Notes: generated from the sequence alone by a model not told the origin. A DNA stretch of 23,370 nt from Prorocentrum cordatum (GCA_963575745.1 CAUYUJ010002105.1:70001-93370), one strand, 5' to 3'. Counted from the first letter of the stretch, positions 1-9,526 are shown. Numbers and translations: made by a program.

Positions 1-143
1 GGAACGCTCTGGAACGGATTTATCCTCGGCCTAGCCCCGTCCGACCCCCACCCGCGCTTGCTGCAAAGCGAAATCGAAACGAAAACGGCCCAAGAAAACG
101 CCAAAACACTAATTTTTGGAGTCCCGAAACGGTACGAAAACAG

Positions 144-346
144 ACCGTGCGGTGACCTCGACCTCCCCCAAGACCTCGCCGCACGGTCCGTCCGCGCACG
201 GTTCTGGGGCCTCGGACGCCCCCAGTCGCCGGGGACGTCCTCGGAGAGCGGCCCGAGCCCCAAAGACGTGCGGTGACCCCGAGTCCCCACCGACTCACCG
301 CACGGTGTGGTCACCACCCCGTTTGGGGACCCCCGGTGATTTCGGG
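144..346. repeat. Dispersed GC-rich repeat, copy 1 (partner 16908-17262)
   Basis: The stretch contains repeated CCGTGCGGTGAC-type motifs and their inverted form (CACCGCACGG). It matches 16908-17262 block by block: CCGTGCGGTGAC, then CGGTCCGTC, GCACGGT, GTCCTCGGAGA, CGGCCCGAG, GTGCGGTGACC, CCCCAC.GACTCACC and finally GGTGTGGTCACC. The second copy has about 120 bp extra before the last block. Direct and inverted GCGGTGAC motifs would let single strands fold. No domain is recognised in translation on either strand. The element is called noncoding or unclassified. Confidence 0.7.
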
Positions 347-868
347 CCGAGCCCTGCCTCCTGGAGTTCCGGGGCGGCCGCAAGGAGACCACGAGGAGGG
401 GCCGAGCAGGGGGCGGCGAGAGGGACCATCGGGGGAGGGGCAAGGGGGAGGTCCGGGAACACGTGGGGCGGGGAAGGAGCATTCGGGGGCGGCCAAGGAG
501 GGGGGCGTCCGAGAGGGGGGGGCGCAAGTCATGGCTGGCGGCATGTGCGCGGCCCAGGGGGGGGGGGAGCAGGGACGTAATGAAATCCGCCGACCCCAGA
601 GGCGTGTGCGGGAAAGTGGCCCCGCTTAGCCACACCCCCAACATCTCTCGCCCAACAGCGAGCGATATCCATCTTCGCGCCCTGGCACCCCCACCCCGTC
701 GAGCCGCTGTGGCCCACCACGCCCCACACCCGAAGATTCGTCACCCAAAGCTGACCATCGCCCCCCTTCCCGCCCCCCCACCTGGCCCCGTCCGTTCCAT
801 CAAAGGTAGCCTCTATTCTTAGCACCTTCCATCGACGATTTCTCACCCAAAACACCCAGCGCCCTCCT
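347..868. other. GC-rich spacer, no gene recognised
   Basis: About 500 bp, G-rich from 400 to 590 and C-rich from 640 to 870. Open frames exist on both strands but they are low in complexity (Gly/Arg/Pro) and overlap each other. No RNA gene or mobile-element signature is visible. Confidence 0.5.
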
Positions 869-1895
869 CCCCGCCGCTCACCTGGCCCTTGTTCTTTGGA
901 CCCCCCTCACCCCCCCTTACCCCCCCACCTCGCCTCCACCCCCCCTCGACATCCCCAGGCCTTTGGGCTCTGTTCTTGGGACCCCCGACCCCACGATTTC
1001 TCGCCCAAAATCGACCGATACCCCCCACCTCGCCCCCACCCCCCCTCGACATCCCCAGGCCTTCGGGCTCTGTTCTTGGGACCTCTGGCCCCACGATTCC
1101 TCGCCCAAACTCGACCGATAACCCCCCACCTCGCCTCCACCCCCCCTCGACATCCCCAAGCCTTTGGGCCCTGTTCTGCGAACCCTCGGCCCCACGATTT
1201 CTCGCCCAAAATCGACCAATACCACCCACATCGCCCCCCCCCCCCTCCCTAATGCTCTGCTCTTGGGACCCCCGACCCCACGATTTCTCGCCCAAAAACG
1301 ACCGATACCCCCCACCTCGCCCCCCACCTGGCCTCCACCCCCCCTCGACATCCCCAGGCCTCTGGGCTCTGTTCTTCGGACCCCCGACCCCGCGATTTCT
1401 CGCCCAAAAACGACCGAACCCCACCACCTCGCTGCCCCCCACCTGGCCTCCACCTCCCCTGCACGTCCCCAAGCTTCTAGGCTCTGTTCTTGGGATCCCC
1501 GACCCCTACGATTTCTCGCCAAAACAAACCGCCCCCAACAACGACCGATACCCCCCACCTCGCCCCCCACCTCGCCTCCACCCCCCCTCGACATCCCCAG
1601 GCCTCTGGGCCCTGTTCTTCGAACCCCCGACCCCGCGATTTCTCGCCCAAAAACGACCGATGCCCCCTCACCTCGCCCCCCACCTGGCCTCCACCCCCCC
1701 TCGACATCCCCAAGCTTCTCGGCTCTGTTCTTGGGATCCCCGACCCCTCCGATTTCTCGCCCAAAACAAACCGATACCCTCCACCTCGCCCCTCGCCTCG
1801 TCTCCACCCCCCCTCGACATCCCCCGGCCTCTGAGCTCTGTTCTTGCGACCCCCGACCCCCCCACCTCGCCTCCACCCCCCCTCGACATCCCCAG
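869..1895. repeat. C-rich tandem satellite, unit about 101 bp
   Basis: Roughly ten head-to-tail units share the order CTCGACATCCCCAGGCCT, then GGGCTCTGTTCTTGGGA, then CCCCCGACCCCACGATTTC, then TCGCCCAAAA.CGACC, then a CCCCACCTCGCC spacer. The starts of CGACATCCCC fall near 946, 1046, 1147, 1345, 1590, 1699, 1816 and 1887. Spacing is about 100 bp where units are simple and longer where the CCCCACCTGGCCTCC spacer is doubled. Several frames on both strands stay open only because the unit lacks stops, so the Pro-rich or Gly-rich translations are not taken as genes. The array runs into the assembly gap, so its true length is unknown. Confidence 0.9.
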
Positions 1896-1995
1896 NNNNN
1901 NNNNNNNNNNNNNNNNNNNNNNNNNNNNNNNNNNNNNNNNNNNNNNNNNNNNNNNNNNNNNNNNNNNNNNNNNNNNNNNNNNNNNNNNNNNNNNN
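1896..1995. other. Assembly gap of exactly 100 N
   Basis: One hundred N, the usual placeholder for a gap of unknown size. The left edge is in the 101-bp satellite and the right edge is in a TCC array, so both sides are repetitive. Continuity across it should not be assumed. Confidence 0.98.
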
Positions 1996-2034
1996 TCCTC
2001 CTCCTCCTCCTCCTCCTCTTCCTCCTCCTCCTCC
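1996..2034. repeat. (TCC)n microsatellite at gap edge
   Basis: Pure pyrimidine TCC run with two interruptions, cut on its left by the gap. Together with the GGA run at 2183-2280 it forms an inverted triplet pair around one GEAQ element copy. Confidence 0.9.
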
Positions 2035-2044
2035 CTCGGGCGCC

Positions 2045-2140
2045 CGCAGAGCGCTGTCGGCGAGGCGCCGCTGCTCGAGAGCGCCCCGAGGCAGGACTCA
2101 ACCCAGGCCCGACGCGGGGAGTGTGGGGGGCGCTGGCTGC
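2045..2140 (+). repeat. GEAQ dispersed element, copy A
   Basis: The core CGGCGAGGCG..GCTGCT.GAGAGC.CCCCGAGGCA is shared with copies near 2966, 14938, 14375 and 16455. In the plus frame the core reads GEAPLLESAPRQ, close to GEAQLLERTPRQ at 2966. This copy sits between a TCC array and a GGA array. No known protein family was recognised. It may be a short repeat with a once-coding core or a noncoding repeat that happens to be open. Confidence 0.6.
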
Positions 2141-2182
2141 TCCCTTTTTCCGCGCTCGCTGCTCTCTTCTACATCTGGCGGC

Positions 2183-2280
2183 GAGCGAGGGGGGGAGGAG
2201 GAGAGGAGGAGGAGGAGGAGGAGGAGGAGGAGGAGGAGGAGGAGGAGGAGGAGGAGGAGGAGGAGGCGGAGGAGAAGTGA
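2183..2280 (+). repeat. (GGA)n polypurine microsatellite
   Basis: Almost uninterrupted GAG/GGA triplets, with one GGC triplet near the right end. Acidic (poly-Glu), Gly or Arg translations are artefacts of the array. Confidence 0.95.
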
Positions 2281-2499
2281 GAAGGAGAAGGCCTCCTCAG
2301 AAGGCGGCGGGAATTCTCGGAAGCCCTCGCGCCTGCTGAGAACATGTTTTCTGTCTTCGGGGAGGGCTCAGAAAACTTCGAAGAAGGCCCGGGGACTTCC
2401 GAGCCTTCTGAGAAGGCCCGCCCCTTATCACTTCCCCCCATCGCTCGCCGTCGATACCGATACATGCCTCTTTCATCATGCAATCTCCTCCTTTCCTCA

Positions 2500-3310
2500 T
2501 CCTGAAAATAATCCTTCGTGAAGATATCCTTCCCAAAGGATGCTTCACAAAGACCCGTTGCGGATGAATCCTTGTTAAAATAAACCTGGATCATGCAACC
2601 CTTGCAAATCATCCGTGCTGCGAAAACATTACTATAAGAAAAGGGTTGGAGCCGGACCCATTATGTGTAATGAACAATGATAACACCAATATCTCGCTCG
2701 GGTCACCAGCAATCAATGCATGTTTGGTTTCGTTTGCGTTTTTCTTTGCAACTGGTACCTGACGCGTCAGCCTTTCTGCATAGGAGCACGAGTATAATTC
2801 ATTGCAGAGAGAATCCTCCTCTAATGATCCTCCGTTTGTTAAGATAGGTTTCAACAACGATTCCTTCAATAGTGTTTCCGCAAGATCGATTCCTTTCGCA
2901 AGGATCCCTGTAGTAAGGGCTCCCTGGGTAAGGATTGCTCCAGCACTTCAGCAATCATTCTTTGCCCTCGGCGAGGCGCAGCTGCTGGAGAGAACCCCGA
3001 GGCAAGAAAAAACAGCGTCTGGGTGGATGGGCGTGGGGCGCTTGCGGCACCCGCTCCACGCGCCCTGCTCTTCCCATCAGTCCTCCTTGTCCATTCTGCG
3101 TTGTCCTCCCTTCCTCGTCGTAAATAGAGGAACCAATCGGAAAAACAAAACCCTTACCAACACAAGTCGTTCCTGAGGGATTTCTGAGTTGAAGAAAACC
3201 CTCATGAGGAAACCTTTGCCACATGATCCTCATGTGAGGTACCCTTGCCAAAGGGGACCCTTCTGAAGGAATCCTTGCTAAAGGAATCCTTACTGGAGGA
3301 GATTAATAGT
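2500..3310. repeat. Decayed minisatellite, AAGGAATCCTTGC type
   Basis: AT-richer DNA with scattered near-palindromic motifs around AAGGAATCCTTGCTAA at 2518-2600, 2806-2945 and 3160-3305. The clearest tandem is at 3255-3300, where AAGGAATCCTT recurs about every 15 bp. The copies are strongly diverged. The GEAQ copy at 2950-3120 interrupts the tract. No convincing gene is seen. Confidence 0.45.
2950..3120 (+). repeat. GEAQ dispersed element, copy B
   Basis: The core CTCGGCGAGGCGCAGCTGCT continues as GGAGAG..CCCCGAGGCAAGAAAA. It is followed by a downstream part (GGATGGGCGTGGGG, then TCCTCCTTGTCCATTCT) that recurs at 4380-4485. The core plus frame reads GEAQLLERTPRQE. This is the longest copy in the left half of the window and shows that the family has a 3' extension beyond the core. 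Confidence 0.65.
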
Positions 3311-3829
3311 CAATAGTTCCTACTCCACGCTGTTTCCCACTGCAATGAATTGGTTTCGTATTCCTTCAATCCAAGAAATTCTGGGGCGCCAAACCGGCCG
3401 GACCAGGTTCCCGGGGGACGGGTTTGGGGAGGGGGAAGCATCTCACATGCCGTGACCTCAAGGGGTCGGCGGATTTTGATACTGATGTGCTGACAAATAT
3501 TACTTTAGTTCGTGTATAAATCATTCCTTCTGGAAAAAAGGGTTCTTTCACAGTTAATCTTCACCAAGGCAGTGCGGGTACCCCCAACATGTTTTCGGCC
3601 AGACGCAACTGGTGGAGAGCGCCCGGAGACTGGAGAGAACGCGTTTCCTGGACACTCCCTCAAACAAATCCTTCGACACTTCGGAACCGCCCTCCGTAAA
3701 CATTTGAAACGTCTGGAGAACAAGCCCGAACCCTCCCCCTGGACACCGGCCTTTCTAACTGCCCCCCCCTCCAAGGGTTCGACCGCCCTCTCCCCTCCCC
3801 TTATAAAGCCCTATTCGTGCTCGATCACG
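3311..3829. other. Unassigned spacer
   Basis: No gene is recognised. A segment near 3590 (TTTTCGGCCAGACGCAACTGG, then GGAGAGCGCCC) weakly resembles the GEAQ core, but the match is too short to call a copy with confidence. Confidence 0.4.
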
Positions 3830-4130
3830 CTCCAAAGGAACCCTACTTGCCGGATCCACGTCTGTTTGAATCCGAGTAAACCTCGATCTAGCACTAATGC
3901 AATCCTAGTATCACTGAGTCAAATTGTGACAGCATCCTTGATTAGGCTCGATTCAGCTCCAGTGCAATCCTACTATACTTGCGTCAAATTCCACTTGCAC
4001 CCTACTAAGGCTAATGGAATCCAGCTCTAGCTTGATTGAGCTCTAACTGAATCTTATCAGAGCTTCATCCAGATCTTACATAATCTTATCAAGGCTCGAT
4101 CCAGCTTACAAAACAAGCTAGTAAGGCTGA
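3830..4130. repeat. Decayed minisatellite, AAGGCTCGATCCAGCT type
   Basis: Degenerate repeats of AAGGCTCGAT.CAGCT and GCAATCCTA.TA occur at intervals of roughly 30-40 bp (for example near 3945, 4008 and 4091). The base composition is AT-richer than in the flanks. No open frame with coding character is seen. Confidence 0.45.
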
Positions 4131-4176
4131 ACAGTGGTCGTCGTCTGCGTCGTCGTCGTCGTCGTTGTCGTCGCTG
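4131..4176. repeat. (GTC)n microsatellite
   Basis: A short GTC/CGT triplet run. It is followed by a GC-rich dyad-rich tract (GGCGCCGGCGCC near 4183). Confidence 0.85.
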
Positions 4177-4369
4177 CCCGACGGCGCCGGCGCCAGCACC
4201 GGCGCTCGCCGTCGTCGGTTGCCACTATGGTAAGGAGGGGGGGAGGTTAGACCCCCCCTCATGGAGCCACCCTCGGTTCGAACCCCCCCCTGCAGTGCAG
4301 GGCCCCGCCTCCCCACCGGGGTTTCGACCCTCCATTCCAAGCGTCCGCAAAACGAACTCTTCTTGAGGC

Positions 4370-4485
4370 CAGAAAACCGACGTCGGACTGGATGGGCGTG
4401 GGGAAACTTCTGCCCACCTCCATCCTCGCTGCTTTTTCCTTCGTTCCTCCTTGTCCATTCTTCATGATCCTCCCTCTCTAGTCCA
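4370..4485 (+). repeat. GEAQ element fragment (3' part)
   Basis: GAGGCCAGAAAACC, then GTCGGACTGGATGGGCGTGGGG, then TCCTCCTTGTCCATTCTTCAT align in order with 2992-3110 (copy B). The upstream core is not preserved. This supports a family longer than the core motif. Confidence 0.6.
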
Positions 4486-4728
4486 CACATGCCCTCCATC
4501 CCGAACGCGGAAAAAAGATGGAAAACCTCCCCCAGCCCGTACCTCCCCCCCCACTCCCTGCTGGCCAGAACCCGTGCTGGGGCACACAGATAGATCCCCA
4601 CCTGGCCCCAACATGACAACCAGTAGAGTAACTGCGATAGGTCTGCAGACCCTCCTTCCAATAATTGGAAACTAGTGAATCTTCCCGGCGACCCGAGTGA
4701 CGGACGGGGGCCCCACCGATGGTGGGAA

Positions 4729-5190
4729 ACAGCGCTTTCTCCGCGGCACCTGCCGCCAACACGACGACTGCGACTATGACTGCGACGGCGACGTCGAAAT
4801 CCTGACAATATCAAGATGACGTCGAAATCATGACTACGACTACGACTGCGACTGCGACGTCGAAATCATGACGTCGAGGTGTGGGGGTGAACCTGAGGGG
4901 GGTATTAACTCGATCCGCTGGTGCACCGAACCGCGCATACAAATGCCCCCCGTATGCCCCACCGATCGGCAACTACCGGGAGCTGCCTGCGGCTGGGGGC
5001 ATCTCCTTGAGGCGGTTCGGTACAAGAACCGATCGGACTCAGACCCCCCCCAGGGCACGCCCCCCCTTTGCGGGATCCCGACCACTAGTGAAGCATAGTG
5101 ATTTCTCCGCGGCAGCCGCCGCGCAACAACGACGACTATGACTCCGACTGCGACTACGATTGCGACGAAATCATGACAAGGCTAAGAGTA
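4729..5190. repeat. Direct duplication with GAC-triplet and GACGTCGAAATCATGAC repeats
   Basis: TTTCTCCGCGGCA..GCCGC followed by a CGACGACTGCGACTATGAC-like run occurs at about 4735-4785 and again at about 5100-5165, an offset near 360 bp. A 17-bp motif GACGTCGAAATCATGAC is at 4790 (one mismatch), 4818 and 4856, and a shortened form is at 5163. The middle (4870-5090) holds a frame with mixed composition but no recognisable domain. Confidence 0.7.
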
Positions 5191-5397
5191 GGCCGCCCCT
5201 CACCGCGCCCCCCCCGTTTGCCTGGACCCCCGACGTCGTGACTTTTTCGCAACGTCGACCCCCAGTGAGGTTTGGAACACTTCCCTGGGACCGGATTTTC
5301 CTCCTGCGTCGTTTTTTGACGCTCCCGGGGCCGGGCAAGAGCCCCCGGATGACGAAAACGGCAAAAAATCTGCCGCTCTGACTTTTTCCATCGCGAG

Positions 5398-5970
5398 GGG
5401 GGAGGAGGAGGAGGAGGCGGAGGACGAGGAGGAGGAGGAGGAGGAGGAGGAGAAGGAGGAGGAGGAGGGGGAGGAGGGAGGAGGAGGAGGAAGGAGAAGG
5501 AGGAGGAGGACTTCCGTCGAAGACCTCCCAGTAGAGAAGGAGGTGGTGGAGGAGGAGGAGGAGGAGGAGGAAGTTGAGGCGGAGGCGGAGGCGGAGGAGG
5601 AAGAGAAGGAGGAGGAGGAGGAGGACGAGGGAGGAGGAGGAGGAGGAGGCGGGGGAGGAGGGGAGGAGGGGGAGGAGGAGGATGATGATGAGGAGGAGGA
5701 GGTGGAGGAGGAGGAGGAGGATGGATGAGGAGGAGGAGAAGCAGGAAGGAGGAGGAGGCGGAGGTGGTGGAGGAGGGCGGGGGGAGGAGGAGGAGGAGGA
5801 GGAGGAGGTGGAGGCGGAGGCGGAGGAAGAGGAGGTGGAGGAGGAGGAGGCACGCCAACTCGAGGAGATCCGAGCGCGCCGAGACAGGACAAGGCACGGC
5901 AAAGACGGGTGTGAAGGAGGATGAGGAGGAGAAGGAGGAGGAGGAGGAGGAGGGCGAGGAGGGAGGAGAC
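5398..5970 (+). repeat. Long imperfect (GGA)n polypurine array
   Basis: More than 500 bp dominated by GGA/GAG with interspersed GGC, GTGG and GAT. A non-repetitive island lies at 5853-5915. Poly-Gly/Glu/Arg and poly-Pro/Ser/Leu frames through it are artefacts. Long polypurine mirror-like tracts can adopt triplex (H-DNA) structure; that is known chemistry and not shown here. Confidence 0.95.
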
Positions 5971-6237
5971 AAACCTGGGAGCGGGGGTCTGTGTGCGCGC
6001 CGCCAGGCAGGACTCCACCAGGGCGCCGCCGCCACGCGGTGCCCCGCCCGAGAGCGAGGGCGACCCTGCGCGCGCGCGCTTCGAGGGCGGCAGCGGGGCC
6101 TCCTCGGCGGCGGGCGGCGGCACCGCCATCGCCCGCCTGGCGCTCGCTGGGGCACCGGCGGCGGCAGCGGTGCCGCCGACAGGGCCGGCGGCCCTCGGCC
6201 CCGGAGCCGGGATGGCTACTACTATCAGGTCGAGCAT
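5963..6237 (-). CDS. Coding-like segment, Ala/Pro-rich with basic NLS-like motif (possible exon)
   Basis: Read on the minus strand from an ATG at 6237, this segment begins MLDLIVVAIPAPGP and contains PPPAAEEAPLPPSKRARAG about 45 residues in. The cluster SKRARAG resembles a basic nuclear-localisation signal. Codon third positions are almost all G or C, as expected of genes in a high-GC protist. Upstream on the minus strand a CCCGCAG sits just before GAGGACATG, which could be a splice acceptor. Downstream the frame runs straight into the triplet array, where it turns into Leu/Pro/Ser repeats and loses meaning. No conserved domain was recognised. It may be one exon of a disordered nuclear protein or a fortuitous GC-rich frame. 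Confidence 0.3.
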
Positions 6238-6687
6238 GTCCTCCTGCGGGCGAGTTTTGGTAGAACATTTCTTTTGGGAAAAACTCAGAAGTACCAACAA
6301 ATCATCAAAACATCGTCTCCAGACTATTTTTTGACTATTCTTATTTTTTCCTCCTGTAGAGGGACATGCCCGACTTAATCTACTAGCGCGAGGAACGCCG
6401 AATAAGGAGCGAAGCCCCTCTTCGGCCCCAGTGCGGCCTGCGTGCACGAAGAGCTCTGGAGGAGCGACCAGCCCGAAAGGACCTGAGGACCAGCCAACTC
6501 CTTGTGAGCGTTTTCTAATTCTCCACCTGCTCGAAACGGGCGCGAAAAACAGCAAAGATCTTCTCCATGGGGGAGGGGGCAGGGGGTTGCGAAAGCCCGC
6601 GCTGGTCGGCAAAACAATGAATAAGAAAACGATCACCTTCCGAACCCGAGCCATGCCTTCTTTCAACGTCTCGGCTGCATTGCGGCG
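6238..6687. other. AT-richer island and spacer, no gene recognised
   Basis: 6245-6360 is notably T/A-rich for this window and ends in a pyrimidine tract followed by CTGTAG at about 6353-6360. That resembles a plus-strand 3' splice site, but no matching exon with a recognisable product follows. The rest has no assignable feature. Confidence 0.35.
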
Positions 6688-6775
6688 AGGAGGAGGAGGA
6701 AGAGGAGGCGGAGGAGAGGAGGAGGAGGTGCAGGAGGAGGAGGAGAAGGAGGAGGAGGAGGAGGAGAAGGAGAAA
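6688..6775 (+). repeat. (GGA)n microsatellite
   Basis: An imperfect GGA/GAG triplet run of roughly 85 bp. Confidence 0.9.
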
Positions 6776-7559
6776 GGGGCGCGAAGTGTGGATCGGCCCG
6801 GGTCCGGCCGAAAGCCCACGCCTAGGACAAGAGGAGGGGCAGCACGGGATGGGGCTACAGAAAGGGAGGCGGGCAGAAGGAACGACGCAGCGCGAGGCGC
6901 GAAGGGCCCGAAGGGCCGCGCGAATAAACGAAGGGGGAGATGAGGAGAAAGAAGCGGGGGAGGGCTGGACCTGAACGTTGCTTTTCGTTTTCGTTTCCGT
7001 TTCGTTCGACCGGTTTTCCTGCACCGATCTGCCACAATAACAAACAACACGCAGCCAAAGTCCAGCATAACAGCGTTCAGGTCCAGGCCTGACGCGGGGG
7101 GGTGCGGATGGGGGCGGCGGAGCAGGGCCGAGGGCGACAGGAGGGGAGGAGGAACCCGCTCAGGCAGGGAGGGGGAGGAGGAACGCGGAGGCCGGGAAGG
7201 AAGAGCACAAGACTGAAGAGGGATGGTGGCACGGAGGTGGAGGGGGGGAGGAAAGAGGACAGGTGGAGTAGGATGAGGGAGTCGGATGATAAAGAAGGGG
7301 GGAGGATTGTTTATTCAGGAAAGGAGGCAGTAAAACAAGAGGGTCACCAATCTGATCATATGACGGAGGACAGTGAAAGAGGACGGATGAGGGGGATAAC
7401 GATGATGATGATGCTGATGATGATGGTGATGAGGTGATAAACAAAGAGGGAACGGGCGTACACAGACATGACTGTGGTCACTCAACACTAAAATCTGGTT
7501 CCTCACTCTTCTTAGTCGTCCTATCTCTTGGTTCTCCTTCCTTGGAGGAGGCCATCACG
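6776..7559. other. Purine-rich spacer, no gene recognised
   Basis: Contains a CGTTTT-type run near 6980-7005, a strongly G/A-rich stretch at 7090-7300 and a short (GAT)n run at 7400-7437. No coding, RNA or transposon signature was found. Confidence 0.45.
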
Positions 7560-7650
7560 GAATGCTGATGGTGTTGTATGGTGTTGTGTTGTGTGGTGTT
7601 GTGCCATATTGTATGGTGTGTGGTGCTGTGGTGTGGGGCTGTATGATTTT
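7560..7650. repeat. TGGTGTTGT-type simple repeat
   Basis: Irregular repeats of TGGTGTTGT and TGTGGTG make a G/T-only strand over about 90 bp. Confidence 0.8.
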
Positions 7651-7802
7651 GCGAATTGTTCCGTGTGTAATGTTTGTCCAACGAGACTGTTGTTCTGGTA
7701 CTTCTTGCCTGGGTCACCCGAAGAGCTGCCAGGCGTTGTTATTCGTATTAGTATTCCCAACCATCCTGTGGTGTTGGGTCCTCGTGTTGAAGAAACGGTG
7801 CC

Positions 7803-7941
7803 GCGCGTCTCCTACTCTCCCCTCCTCTCCTCTCCTCTCCTCTCCTCTCCTCTCCTCTCCTCTCCTCTCCTCTCCTCTCCTCCTCCCCTCCTCCTCCTCC
7901 TCCTCCTCCTCCTCCTCCTCCTCCTCCTCCTCCTCCTTTTC
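7803..7941. repeat. (CTCCT)n followed by (CCT)n array
   Basis: A clean pentanucleotide CTCCT array (about 7815-7880) passes into a CCT triplet array (about 7884-7937). In block B the equivalent position (9588-9706) has only imperfect TCC triplets, so the two arrays evolved independently after duplication. Confidence 0.95.
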
Positions 7942-7994
7942 GTCTTCCTCATCCCGCCTTCCCGTCCTTGCCGTTGCTCTCCGCATGTCTCTGT

Positions 7995-8737
7995 TTCGGC
8001 ACACCCCTCACACGTTTCGTGGCCCCATAGCGGGTTCCACCTAAGGTCCCAGTGGCGCAGGCCGCATGGCGGCGCCGCCCCATTTTGGCACACCTCTCAC
8101 ACGTTCAGTGGCCCCATCGGGAACTCCTCCTAAGGTCCCGGTGGCGCAACTCGCATGGCGGCGCCGCCCCATTTTGGCACACCTCTCACACGTTCAGTGG
8201 CCCCATCGGGAACTCCTCCTAAGGTCCCGGTGGCGCAACTCGCATGGCGCCGCCGCCCCATTTTGGCACACCCCTCACACGTTTCGTGGCCCCAACAGAG
8301 AGCCCCACCTAAGGTCCCAGTGGTGCAGACCGTACGGCGCCGCGACCCCATTTTTGCACACCTCTCACACGTTTCGTGGCCCCATCGGGAGCTCAATCTA
8401 GGGTCCCAGTGGCGCAGCCCGAATGGCACCGCCGCTCCATTTTGGCACACCCGTCGCACGTTTAGTGGCCCCATCGGGAGCTCCACCAAAAGGTCCCAGT
8501 GGCGCAGCCCACATGTCGCCGCCGCTCCATTTTGGCACACCCCTCACACGTTTAGTGGCCGCATGCGGATCTCCATATAGGGTCCCAGTGGCGCAACCCG
8601 CATGGCACCGCCGTTCCATTTGGGCTCACCCCTCACACGTTTCGTGGCCCCAGCAGGGAGCTCCACCTAAGGTCCCACTGGCGCAGCCCGCATGGCGGCG
8701 CCGCCCTATTTTGGCACATTGTATGTTTCGTGGCCCC
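7995..8737 (+). repeat. 89-bp tandem satellite, array 1 (about 8 units)
   Basis: The unit reads GGCGCCGCCGCCCCATTTTG, GCACACCCCTCACACG, TTTCGTGGCCCCA, GGAGCTCCACC, TAAGGTCCCAGTGGCGCAG. The CCATTTTGG core is at about 8080, 8169, 8258, 8348, 8437, 8527, 8616 and 8705, which is a period of 89-90 bp. A partial unit starts at 7995. Since 89 is not a multiple of three, the frame shifts from unit to unit, so long frames across the array are not real proteins. The array ends directly at the helicase relic. Confidence 0.95.
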
Positions 8738-8830
8738 TCACACGTTTTGGAGACGTCTCCGTCTCGTGGGCTCTCGCCCTGGGCCGTCGGCTGTCCGGCG
8801 CGCTGCTCCCTCGGCCGACGTCGCCCAGGC

Positions 8831-9103
8831 GTCATTCTGGACTGCGGCCGCCACGAGGTGGGGAACGGCGAAAAGGAGGACGACGACTGGTGGCTGGAGC
8901 TCTACGCGCTGCTCTCGCGCGCCACACGCCACGAGGACCTCCAGCTCATGCGGGCGTCGCGCATCGAGTTCCTCTTGGCAGGGCCGCCGGAGGGATTGTG
9001 GAAACAGCTGGAGCAGTTGTCTACGCGCACGAAACGGTGCAGGAGGGAGGCGACGGCCCTCGCCAGGGAGCTGGGTTTCACCGAATTTTTCCGCAAGGGT
9101 TGA
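8831..9103 (+). pseudogene. SF1 (PIF1/UvrD-like) helicase C-terminal fragment, copy 1
   Basis: The frame starts VILDCGRHE and reads WWLELYALLSRATRHEDL, then LAGPPEGL, and ends LARELGFTEFFRKG with a TGA at 9101-9103. YALLSRAT matches motif VI of superfamily 1 helicases (typically YVALSRA/T), the arginine-finger motif of the second RecA domain. The ~55 residues after it look like a natural C-terminus. Just upstream in another frame, WALALGRRLSGALLPR (about 8769-8816) could be a degraded motif V (TxHxxQGxTLP); it is separated from VILD by a frame shift. The Walker and other upstream motifs are absent, the 5' side being the 89-bp satellite. GCCCAG at 8823-8828 could be a splice acceptor, so a last exon is possible. 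I favour a truncated relic, perhaps derived from a mobile element. Confidence 0.55.
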
Positions 9104-9526
9104 CTTGAGAAACGACCCGCCCGAGCCTCGCCGTCTCTCGACGGTCTGACTGTTTGGCTTCGTGCCGCGGGCAACCCGCGCGCGTCGCTGGGACCCTCTT
9201 GGGGCGACCATCGCGCGTCGCGGGAATTCCGCCCCCATCGTCTTTAGGCCCAGCGGCCACAGTCTTTCCCGCTATCAGCCAACCGGCTGGCTCTCTCTGC
9301 TCCGCGCAGCGGACGAGAGTACCGACATGGGCGGACCGATTCGCACGCAGACTCATTCACAATCGGGCTCACTCGCGCTCAGAGATTCATAATTGCGGTA
9401 TTCACATCTGCGTATGAATGGGTCTTTCGCCAGGATAACTTGTTGTCCCGGGGGTTCACAACTGCGTTGAACATGTCTGGCTTCTTGTGGTTTGATGGCG
9501 CACAAAAGGCTACGAGGACTTGGTCT
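9104..9526. other. Spacer of block A, with inverted minisatellite fragment
   Basis: 9174-9225 carries two GCGCGTCGC.GGGA motifs, and 9272-9318 carries the GCTATCAGCC segment shared with 10836. 9345-9390 is a fragment of the CACTCGCGCTCAGA minisatellite. 9395-9445 (GCGGTATTCACA..TGCGTATG.. GGGTC.TTCGCCAGG) matches 11476-11515. No gene is seen. Confidence 0.55.

Larger units (their letters stand above)
7746..9318 (+). repeat. Segmental duplication, block A
   Basis: Block A runs in order: a lead-in (TTCCCAACCATCCTGT, then a GATCCTCG-like segment, then GAAGA.ACGGTGC.CCGCG), a TC-rich array, TGTCTCTGTTTCGG.ACACC, the 89-bp array, a helicase C-terminal relic, a spacer with ACCCGCGCGCGTCGCTGG, and finally GCTATCAGCCA.CC followed by CTCTGCTCCGCGCAGCGGAC. 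The same components recur in block B (9527-10960) with changed order and deletions. The lead-in offset is about 1781 bp and the helicase offset about 1012 bp, so the two blocks did not diverge by point mutation alone. Confidence 0.8.

Noticed and set aside
889-2339. Long Pro-rich plus frames and Gly-rich minus frames over the C-rich satellite
   Set aside because: Several frames on both strands are open at once, the unit length is not a multiple of three, and one frame crosses an assembly gap.
4270-4290. GGTTCGAACC as a tRNA B box (also at 12504 and 13529)
   Set aside because: The T-stem does not pair around any of the three, and no A box or acceptor stem lies at tRNA distance. The motif is a plain palindrome.
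6353-6361. Pyrimidine tract plus CTGTAG as a definite intron end
   Set aside because: No downstream exon with recognisable coding sequence and no paired donor could be identified.
5200-7068. A 622-codon minus frame
   Set aside because: Mostly triplet array. Only the 5963-6237 portion has unique coding-like content and is reported separately.
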